Shown piece by piece: positions 25,791 to 30,762 of a stretch of DNA of 30,762 nucleotides. Where the stretch lies: the NCBI GenBank assembly GCA_964460035.1, contig CAYWPG010000043.1:1-30762 (forward strand), in the 5' to 3' direction. The position numbers were made by a program, and so were the translations under genes. Position 1 is the stretch's first letter; every line of letters starts with the position of its first letter. Below the pieces are notes generated by a model. It worked only from the letters and a program-made list of their open reading frames with translations. It had not been told where the DNA came from and searched no databases. The stretch is from CAYWPG01 sp964460035 (GTDB lineage: Bacteria; Pseudomonadota; Gammaproteobacteria; Nitrococcales; AK92).

Positions 25791-27667
25791 TCGCGCACCG
25801 CCTCCGTGCTCTGCTTCAGAGTCGCCCGGTCATAGCTGTCCGCAAGCGCAAAGCGCGCCTTGACTTGGTACTCCTCCAGCCGCCGCCGGCGCGCTTCGAG
25901 CTCCTCTATAGCCAGCGTTTCCAACAGCGCGCCTTGTCTTGCCATGAGCGTGGCGATCCGCTCGCTGGCCTCGCGCGCGCGAATCTTCAGACTGCGCAGG
26001 GTCTCTCCATAACCCTCGTAGCTCTGGGTGGCGGCTTGACGGGTGCGCACGAACGAGGCGTAAGCCTCCTGCATGCGCTCGATTTCCTGATCCAACGCGC
26101 GCAGATTGGCAAAGGCATCGGTCAGACGCTGGTGGTATTCGGTGCGCACGTTCCAGTTCAGCACACCGCGGATCCGCGCGAGGCGCTCCCGATGGGCCTC
26201 CGCGGCAGCGTCGTCCGGATCGATACGCGCTTCCAGCGCCGCCAGCTCTTCGCGCAGCTCCCGCTCCGGCCCGGTGATCAGGAACTCGTAGCGCGGCGTG
26301 GTCAGCAGAGACTGCAGCTGGCGGGCCACGTGCGCGCGCTGCTCCAGACGCAGCCGCATTTGCGCATCCAGCCGGCGAAACTCGCGGTCGATTTCAGGCA
26401 GCAGAGGTTCGTAGTAGGCCCGCCTGATCGCGATCAGCTCTTCGTAGGCGGTCAGATGGTCGGCCCAGGCAGCGGTTTTCTTGCGCAGCTGCTCCAGGTC
26501 CAGATAGTTCTTCAGCGACTCCTGGAAATCGTGCGACGCCAGCAGCTCCAGCAGGTAATACGTCTCCGGCGCATCCGGCAGCTGGCGCAGCTTCACTACC
26601 CAGTCGCTATCCTGCTTTAGTTCCTCCCGCACCAAGGCCTGGAGGAACTTGCCCTCGCGAATACTGCGAACCGAGGCATCCAGCCGCTCGATCTCACGGC
26701 TGAACGCTTCCAGCGCGCGGCCATACAGAATCGCTGCCCGGCCGTATACCTCCAGCTTTCCGTACGCATAAGGCAGCGCCAGCAGCACCTCCTGCACCGC
26801 CTGGTCGGTAACGTTCCGCTCGGCCAGAATGCTCCACGGCACCAGCGCCCGGTCGTAGCGCTCGCTCGCAACCGCGGCCCAGCCGGCACTCAGCAGCGCC
26901 CGGTTGGAGAACGGCCCGGTGAGGCGCACGCGATCCAGGTACTGACCGGCCTGCTCGAACGCTGCCTGCTCCATCAGCCGAGTACCCAGCACGAGATTCG
27001 AGCGGTCGCGTATAGCCTGCGTGGCGGGGTCGGCGCCGCGCACCTGCCCGGCACGCGCAAGCTGTGCCCTGCCTTCCTGTTCCTGCCCAGCGCCCAAGAG
27101 GGCGACGGCGAGGTTGTACGCCGCGAAGCCCTCGTATCGCTTCGAATCCTGCAACCCGCGCAGAACGGCGATGGCCTCGTCGAAGCGGCCTAGGGCCATG
27201 TAAACCTGCGCGCGCAGGTAGGCCTCGTCGTCGCGGATGTGCTCGGGGACCGGCGCGGAGATCCGCTCCAGCGCCGCCAAAGCTTCCGCCGGCTCGCCCT
27301 TCTGGAAAAAGATCCGCGCCAGGCGGTATGCGGCCTCATTGCGCACAGCAGGGGCCACATCGCCCTCCAGCACGGCCTTGATGGCGCGTCCCGCCCGGTT
27401 ATGCATGCGGTAATACAGCTCGAAATCCCCAACGGAGAACTCGGCATCGCCTATATGGAAATGCAAGGAATCCAGATAAGGCTCATCAAGACCGTAATAC
27501 TGGCCTATTTCTATATCGAGCCTGGAAATCGCATCGAAATAGTCCCCCATATAGGCGTAATAAAGGGCCTCGCCAAAATACAGATCTTTGAGCTGCATTT
27601 CGGCTGTCGCGGAGACAGAGCACCAGGCCAGCAGACAGCCGGACACGAGGAGTCGAAGGCGTGACAT
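25787..27667 (-). CDS. Periplasmic TPR protein with long C-terminal coiled coil
   Basis: A 626-aa protein with signal peptide MSRLRLLVSGCLLAWCSVSA, likely cut at ATA|EM near residue 22. The N-terminal half is TPR-like: LYFGEALYYAYMGDYFDAIS, AAYRLARIFFQKGEPAEALA, AYLRAQVYMALGRFDEAIAV and AAYNLAVALLGAGQEQEGRA. From about residue 400 the chain becomes highly charged, Glu/Arg/Leu-rich and coiled-coil-like to the end. A Cys at 11 is not in a lipobox context, so it is probably soluble in the periplasm. It lies 5 bp after the previous gene and overlaps the next by 4 bp. A similar protein starting LKDLYFGEALYYAY is, from memory, found near ExbB/ExbD clusters of other gammaproteobacteria. Exact function unknown. 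Confidence 0.87.
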   Translation of the reverse strand: MSRLRLLVSGCLLAWCSVSATAEMQLKDLYFGEALYYAYMGDYFDAISRLDIEIGQYYGLDEPYLDSLHFHIGDAEFSVGDFELYYRMHNRAGRAIKAVLEGDVAPAVRNEAAYRLARIFFQKGEPAEALAALERISAPVPEHIRDDEAYLRAQVYMALGRFDEAIAVLRGLQDSKRYEGFAAYNLAVALLGAGQEQEGRAQLARAGQVRGADPATQAIRDRSNLVLGTRLMEQAAFEQAGQYLDRVRLTGPFSNRALLSAGWAAVASERYDRALVPWSILAERNVTDQAVQEVLLALPYAYGKLEVYGRAAILYGRALEAFSREIERLDASVRSIREGKFLQALVREELKQDSDWVVKLRQLPDAPETYYLLELLASHDFQESLKNYLDLEQLRKKTAAWADHLTAYEELIAIRRAYYEPLLPEIDREFRRLDAQMRLRLEQRAHVARQLQSLLTTPRYEFLITGPERELREELAALEARIDPDDAAAEAHRERLARIRGVLNWNVRTEYHQRLTDAFANLRALDQEIERMQEAYASFVRTRQAATQSYEGYGETLRSLKIRAREASERIATLMARQGALLETLAIEELEARRRRLEEYQVKARFALADSYDRATLKQSTEAVRE

Positions 27668-27672
27668 GGCTG

Positions 27673-28209
27673 CTAGCGATCTTTGATGCGAATATCGGGG
27701 TGAGGCGACCCGGGTCCGGCCAGGCGAATCTCCACCAGCTTGGGCCCGACACCTTTCTCGATGCTCGCGGTGGCGGTATGCCGATAGTCCGTTCCGTCCG
27801 GATTCTTGCCGGCAACCGTCACCCGCAATTCGTGGACACCCGTGGCGATGTTGCCGGTGTAGATGCGTTGCACCCCACCCCTGGCCAAGGCTTCCAGCTC
27901 CTTATAGGTATAAAGGTGACTCGCGACATCCTTACCGCCGATGCTGATATCCACCGAATCGAGCCTAAAGCCCTCGCTCTGCTCAGGCTCCAGGGACACG
28001 AATAACGCCACCTGGGTGCCCGATGGATAGAGCAGTCGCTCCTCAAGCCGGCCAAGCTCCGCGGCAATACCTAGCACGTCGGTTTTGATATCCTGAACTT
28101 GCTCGTCAAGTCCTTTGACTTGTTCCTTCGAGTCCGGACCTGCCAGCGCAGAAGCCGCCAGAAGCCCCCCAAAAAGAACTACGCTGACTTTCCATGCAGC
28201 GCCCCACAT
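27673..28209 (-). CDS. Secreted protein with N-terminal coiled coil and beta-rich domain; first gene of the operon
   Basis: A 178-aa protein with signal peptide of about 23 residues (VVLFGGLLAASALA). A short coiled coil follows at about 25-57 (EQVKGLDEQVQDIKTDVLGI), then a beta-rich domain with YPSGTQVALFVSLEP, IYTGNIATGVHELRVTVAG and VEIRLA. The domain resembles small Ig/PEGA-like folds, but I cannot name a family. AAAGG lies 9 bp upstream of the ATG. As the first gene after an AT-rich upstream region it probably begins the 28-kb operon. The location suggests a periplasmic or inner-membrane-associated accessory of the machine. Confidence 0.85.
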   Translation of the reverse strand: MWGAAWKVSVVLFGGLLAASALAGPDSKEQVKGLDEQVQDIKTDVLGIAAELGRLEERLLYPSGTQVALFVSLEPEQSEGFRLDSVDISIGGKDVASHLYTYKELEALARGGVQRIYTGNIATGVHELRVTVAGKNPDGTDYRHTATASIEKGVGPKLVEIRLAGPGSPHPDIRIKDR

Positions 28210-28369
28210 ACCGCATACCTTTTCGTAATGATTTATAAGGTTTTGTTATCAGCTACAAACAAATATAGGCATTAGCTCGAACACAAATCTACTGTCTCAA
28301 AACAGAGACAGCTACAAAAATGTGAACAAAGTCACTGTTTTACGAGCACCAGGAGGGGGAGAAACAAAA
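28210..28369 (-). promoter_or_regulatory. AT-rich upstream region of the large operon with a dyad
   Basis: This region is much more AT-rich than its surroundings and should hold the operon promoter. CTGTCTC (28292-28298) and GAGACAG (28305-28311) form a perfect 7-bp dyad around AAAACA, with no adjacent T-run, so it reads better as an operator than a terminator. On the minus strand, TATATT (28267-28262) and TATAAA (28237-28232) are possible -10 hexamers, but no -35 is well spaced (TTGTTT to TATAAA is 19 bp). The promoter position is therefore unresolved. Confidence 0.4.
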
Positions 28370-28389
28370 CTGTCGCCAAAAGGCGACAG
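28370..28389 (-). terminator. Rho-independent terminator-like hairpin (minus strand)
   Basis: CTGTCGCC at 28370-28377 and GGCGACAG at 28382-28389 form a perfect 8-bp stem with a 4-nt loop. Read on the minus strand it is followed by TTTTGTTTC, giving a plausible terminator. The nearest minus-strand gene upstream is the DUF2970 gene ending at 29046, about 650 bp away, with the GC-rich island between them. It would also shield the large operon from read-through. Confidence 0.6.
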
Positions 28390-28455
28390 AAAAATCAGGA
28401 ATATCTTTAATTACTTATGTTGAAATACAAAAAAATGAGAAATGGTTCACGAAAT

Positions 28456-29040
28456 GTGGTGATGCGCGCCTACGCATGGCGAGCCCGCCGAGCTGACGCC
28501 TTTAGGCGACAGTTCCGACTGAGAAGAGAGCGGCTCACAGCCGCGACAACGCGGTCAGGATAGGACTCCCATGCGGCGGCCTGTGCCGTGCAGGCGGTAG
28601 GACCGCCCAGACAAGTGCCGCTAAGCGGCGTCTCGGCAATTGGAAGCTCGCAGCGGGCAGACCACAGCTGGGATAACAAACCGAACTCACGCGCACATGC
28701 GGCCGGGGCCAACGTCGGGGCGCGAGCGGTGGCGGGACGCCCTGGATGCGTTTGAACGTGTCGCTTATCGATGAGGACTAACGTAGCGCCGCGCCCGTGC
28801 GAGATCGCCTTAGGGTGGAAAGGCGTCGAACAGGGCGGACATGCAGGCCCCCCGGAAAGATCGTCACTGAGCGCTCCCGTACACCCAGCGGTCGCACGGT
28901 GTCTCATGCGGCGTGTCGCGGAACGCGACGGAGACATCCGCACGCCCCGTCCACGAAGGCGGCCAGATGAGTGAACAGGCTTGCGGTCCAAGCGCTATGA
29001 CGAGCGGCGCGCCTCACCTGGCCAGGGTAGCAATACGCGC
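28456..29040 (+). ncRNA. Structured GC-rich island, possible 5' part of a truncated group II intron
   Basis: No convincing gene lies in this GC-rich block, which is bounded on the left by AT-rich DNA. It contains many perfect short hairpins: GCGGCT/AGCCGC (28530-28544), GCCTG/CAGGC (28579-28595), GGCGGT/ACCGCC (28593-28607), GCCGC/GCGGC (28617-28629), CGCCTT/AAGGCG (28806-28825) and GTCGCG/CGCGAC (28915-28929). That density suggests a folded RNA. A GTG-rich left edge and a relic reading frame starting about 510 bp in fit the usual distance from a group II intron 5' end to its maturase gene. No domain V or reverse transcriptase core is present. The group II reading is partly recollection of similar intron sequences and is uncertain; another structured RNA is possible. 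Confidence 0.42.
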
Positions 29041-29089
29041 TCTAGTCAGGGCACAACCGCATTCACGATCAGGACCAGAACCGAAATGA
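28967..29089 (+). pseudogene. Possible relic N-terminus of a group II intron maturase
   Basis: A 40-codon frame begins MSEQACGPSAMTSGAPHLAR and stops at 29089, overlapping the 3' end of the DUF2970 gene on the other strand. Its position at the right end of the structured island fits an intron-encoded protein cut short after its first 25-30 residues. No reverse transcriptase motif is present, so the assignment depends on the intron hypothesis. Weakly supported. Confidence 0.25.
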
Positions 29090-29243
29090 AGATGAACGTG
29101 AACGTTAGCCCGCCCACGACATAGACCCACGGTTTGCCGTGCTGGAAGTCGCGCTCCCGCACCTTCTGGCTCTGGACCCCCAAAGCCGCCCCCAGGATGC
29201 TGATAACATACTGCCAGACGGTAAGACGTTCCTTTCTTTGCAT
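29046..29243 (-). CDS. DUF2970 small membrane protein
   Basis: A 65-aa protein. It has the DUF2970 pattern: an N-terminal amphipathic/hydrophobic stretch (WQYVISILGAALGVQSQK), the conserved block VRERDFQHGKPWVYVVGG, and a C-terminal membrane helix FTFIFISVLVLIVNAVV. The family is small, inner-membrane and of unknown function, and is widespread in Proteobacteria. The ATG at 29243 has GAGG about 7 bp upstream. It is a single gene, not part of the large operon. Its last codons abut the structured island, so the original C-terminus could have been altered by that insertion, although the ending looks normal. Confidence 0.85.
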   Translation of the reverse strand: MQRKERLTVWQYVISILGAALGVQSQKVRERDFQHGKPWVYVVGGLTFTFIFISVLVLIVNAVVP

Positions 29244-29706
29244 CCGAACCTCGACCTCGACTCCACCCTGCGGCGCAGCGCCATAGCGTACGCGCCTCCG
29301 CGCCTGGGGAACAACTACCGATCGCTGTGCTTCTTCTTGCTAACCAATAGACAATACCCCGCCGCCTATAGTTCGCCACTCTCCCCAAGTCGCAGCAAGC
29401 GCGGACTCGCGTCGTGGCGGGGCCTGGCCATTCTAGACGCTATGTGAGCGCGACTCATTGTGCGGCGCGACTCGGCAGGCCATAACCAGAATCCGAAAAC
29501 AACGGTCGGGAACGAACCGTTGCCGCAAATTCCCCTATGAGGCGACCTTCCCGCGCGGCATCTGGAAAATACGCTGCCGCAACACACTCCGGCCAACACC
29601 TACGATGCGATAGCAACAACCGGTATCGCCGCTGCCTCTCGCTGTGCAGCGACGATCATTACGGTGCATGAGACCTCCAGGGCGTGCGTTCAGCGCGGCC
29701 TACAGG
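29244..29706. other. Intergenic region with no recognisable gene
   Basis: Short open frames exist on both strands, but their products are Arg/Ser/Pro-rich and lack ribosome binding sites or family motifs. No tRNA T-loop signature was found. The part next to 29244 presumably carries the DUF2970 promoter; no clear hexamer pair could be fixed. GCGCGACTC occurs twice near 29449 and 29466, too short to interpret. Confidence 0.5.
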
Positions 29707-29733
29707 GCCTTGCGCTTACGAGGCTGCTTTTTT
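29707..29733 (+). terminator. Plus-strand terminator-like hairpin
   Basis: GCCTTG (29707-29712) and CGAGGC (29719-29724) form a 6-bp stem with one G-T wobble around CGCTTA, followed by TGC and six T (29728-29733). It looks like a rho-independent terminator on the plus strand. No gene that it would terminate is visible upstream, so either a short RNA is made from about 29460-29700 or the gene was lost. Confidence 0.45.
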
Positions 29734-29977
29734 CGGACACCAACAATCGCGAACCAGAAATCAACCATTAGAAAACAATAAAAGACAAATCCAGGCAGGA
29801 ATTTTATCACCCACCATTTGACCCACACCCAAGCCGCTTAACAAACAAAACAAAAACTCATAACATCAAGACACCAACATACTGCAAATATTCTTGGCAT
29901 ACAGGAAGGCGGCATCAGAAAACCACCGGCGTCTAGACAAAATTCCAAACTTTTAACGCCGCATCATCATAAGAAAA
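29734..29977. other. AT-rich intergenic stretch upstream of the plus-strand gene
   Basis: This is markedly AT-rich compared with the rest of the window and contains no gene-like frame. It should contain the promoter of the gene at 30012. TTGGCA near 29896 could be a -35, but no -10 lies at a normal distance. Confidence 0.4.
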
Positions 29978-30009
29978 AGCCCTCTGAAGGGCTGGAGACG
30001 GAAATCCAG
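29978..30009 (+). promoter_or_regulatory. Two hairpins in the leader, the second with an RsmA/CsrA-type loop at the ribosome binding site
   Basis: AGCCCT-CTGA-AGGGCT (29978-29993) is a perfect hairpin; on the minus strand it is followed by TTTTTCTT, so it could also terminate antisense transcription. Next, CTGGA (29992-29996) and TCCAG (30005-30009) pair around GACGGAAA. The loop contains ACGGAA, matching the ANGGAN hexaloop bound by CsrA/RsmA, and its GGA is also the only well-spaced Shine-Dalgarno (9 nt before ATG 30012). The two hairpins share CT at 29992-29993 and so are mutually exclusive at that edge. Confidence 0.4.
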
Positions 30010-30011
30010 TG

Positions 30012-30762
30012 ATGAAAAAAAAGACTCTGCTTGTTCTTCTCGCGCTGATAGCCGTAGCGCTCTCGCCCCTCGCTCATGCGGTCGATTTTAACGACCTCGA
30101 GGAATGGAAGCCGGACAAATTCTACCACCGAGGCGACGTCGTCCGGTTGGGATACGAAATGTATATCAGCGTCCTCCCATCGAAAGGGAGATCGCCGCAA
30201 ACCAACTCCATAAAGTGGCGGCTCATTGACTACAACAAGCGGCGAACCTTTCGGATAAAAACGCTTTACCCAATCGGCTCCGTCGTTTCCCACGGCGGCA
30301 AGCACTATATCGCCCGCGCGCTGAATGTTCCGCTGAGCAGCGCGCGGCTCAATGATCAACGGCGCTGGCTGGAATTTACGCACCCTGGCCTGAACTATGA
30401 CCTCCCAACCGTGCCTGGCGACCCTGATGAGGTCGACTCTCTGATCGGCGCTGATACGAATAACAACGGCATCCGCGACGACTACGAAATCGCAATCGCA
30501 TTCAGCAACCTCCCAGCTCCAGTCAAGGACGCTGCCCTTTCGGCCGGCAAGGCCTATGGCGACCTGATGGAAGTTGCATCAGAACATTTCGAGGTCACAC
30601 GGGAGAATGCCGCGTCCATCATGCATAACCTCGTGCTCGCCCGTGCCTGTAAATCACAGCTGCGCGCGCTTTATCACGGCGTCGCTTGGGAAGACACGAC
30701 GTATTTCGACACGTTGGACCGCATCGAAGCGAAGTACAAGCTTCAGAACATGCTAATGGCTG
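30012..30762 (+). CDS. Secreted protein with carbohydrate-binding-like modules (truncated by window end)
   Basis: 250 codons are visible and the gene runs off the right edge. MKKKTLLVLLALIAVALSPL plus AHA is a signal peptide, cut near residue 23. Two similar modules follow: EEWKPDKFYHRGDVVRLGYE through KWRLI (about 29-72), and LYPIGSVVSHGGKHYIA through RRWLEF (about 85-122). Both show the pattern Y..G..V...G..Y.A.....W typical of CBM5/12-like chitin/cellulose-binding folds. DTNNNGIRDDYE at 148-159 is a calcium-loop (TSP3/dockerin-like) motif. The helical remainder is unrecognised. The GC content and codon use look less extreme than in the operon, possibly reflecting separate origin. The role, perhaps surface binding to polysaccharide, is inferred. 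Confidence 0.75.
   Translation, partial: MKKKTLLVLLALIAVALSPLAHAVDFNDLEEWKPDKFYHRGDVVRLGYEMYISVLPSKGRSPQTNSIKWRLIDYNKRRTFRIKTLYPIGSVVSHGGKHYIARALNVPLSSARLNDQRRWLEFTHPGLNYDLPTVPGDPDEVDSLIGADTNNNGIRDDYEIAIAFSNLPAPVKDAALSAGKAYGDLMEVASEHFEVTRENAASIMHNLVLARACKSQLRALYHGVAWEDTTYFDTLDRIEAKYKLQNMLMA

Noticed and set aside
23088..25835. 915-codon plus-strand frame opposite the large TPR lipoprotein
   Set aside because: Low-complexity Arg/Leu/His composition; the opposite frame has a lipobox and TPR repeats.
28470..28991. 173-codon minus-strand frame in the GC-rich island
   Set aside because: Arg/Ser/Pro/Cys-rich with no recognisable motif or ribosome binding site; the hairpin density of the DNA fits structured RNA better.
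29014..29388. 124-codon minus-strand frame overlapping the DUF2970 gene
   Set aside because: The shorter frame at 29046-29243 matches DUF2970 and has a ribosome binding site.
29890..29925. Sigma-54 type promoter at TTGGCATACAGGAAGGC
   Set aside because: The GG half resembles the consensus, but the required TTGC-like half at the right spacing is missing.
28210..30011. tRNA or tmRNA gene in the right-hand intergenic regions
   Set aside because: No T-loop (GTTCGAATC-like) signature, acceptor stem or tmRNA ends were found on either strand by eye.
29967..30383. 138-codon minus-strand frame opposite the plus-strand secreted protein gene
   Set aside because: The plus frame has a signal peptide, repeated modules and a calcium-loop motif; the minus frame has none.
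1..30762. CRISPR array or insertion sequence
   Set aside because: No regularly spaced short direct repeats and no transposase-like frame with inverted ends were seen; repetition in the giant gene is at the protein-module level.

Overview
The window looks like chromosomal DNA of a high-GC gammaproteobacterium. The evidence is dense same-strand coding, GC-rich third codon positions, a DUF2970 protein (a small membrane family of Proteobacteria), and CCCTCTCCC/GGGAGAGGG-type extragenic palindromes next to a GGGGTGAGGG tract at the left edge, a repeat style common in Xanthomonas-like and related gammaproteobacteria. No species can be named from the sequence alone.

Layout. Positions 28209 down to 130 hold eleven minus-strand genes, about 28 kb, that look like one transcription unit. 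In transcription order they are: a secreted 178-aa protein with a short coiled coil; a 626-aa periplasmic TPR/coiled-coil protein; a 1031-aa TPR lipoprotein; a 222-aa TPR lipoprotein; an 89-aa secreted protein; a MotA/TolQ/ExbB channel subunit; two different ExbD/TolR subunits; a TonB-like protein with an AgmX/PglI C-terminal domain; a giant (about 4,400 aa) DUF11-repeat surface protein; and a 1700-aa outer-membrane protein with three OmpA-like domains followed by a large beta-barrel. Most junctions are 2-14 bp gaps or 4-bp overlaps. The only sizeable gap (about 100-250 bp, depending on the start chosen) lies before the giant gene.

How the genes may work together. One TolQ-like plus two TolR-like subunits, an AgmX/PglI-type TonB-like protein and several envelope TPR proteins match the composition of the Myxococcus AglRQS/Glt trans-envelope machine. 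Here the module sits in the same operon as a giant adhesin-like protein and its peptidoglycan-binding/barrel partner. My inference is a proton-motive-force-driven envelope machine that exports, displays, anchors or moves the giant surface protein. No function for such a cluster is proved by the sequence.

Right-hand region (28210-30011). This contains an AT-rich promoter region with a dyad, a minus-strand terminator hairpin, and a GC-rich island of about 580 bp with at least five perfect hairpins and no convincing gene. I read the island tentatively as the 5' ribozyme part of a truncated group II intron with a relic of its maturase N-terminus. Then follow a small DUF2970 membrane protein gene, a plus-strand terminator-like hairpin, and AT-rich sequence. 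A plus-strand gene for a secreted protein starts at 30012 and runs off the window. It has two carbohydrate-binding-like modules and a calcium-loop motif, and its start is preceded by two hairpins, one with an RsmA/CsrA-type loop.
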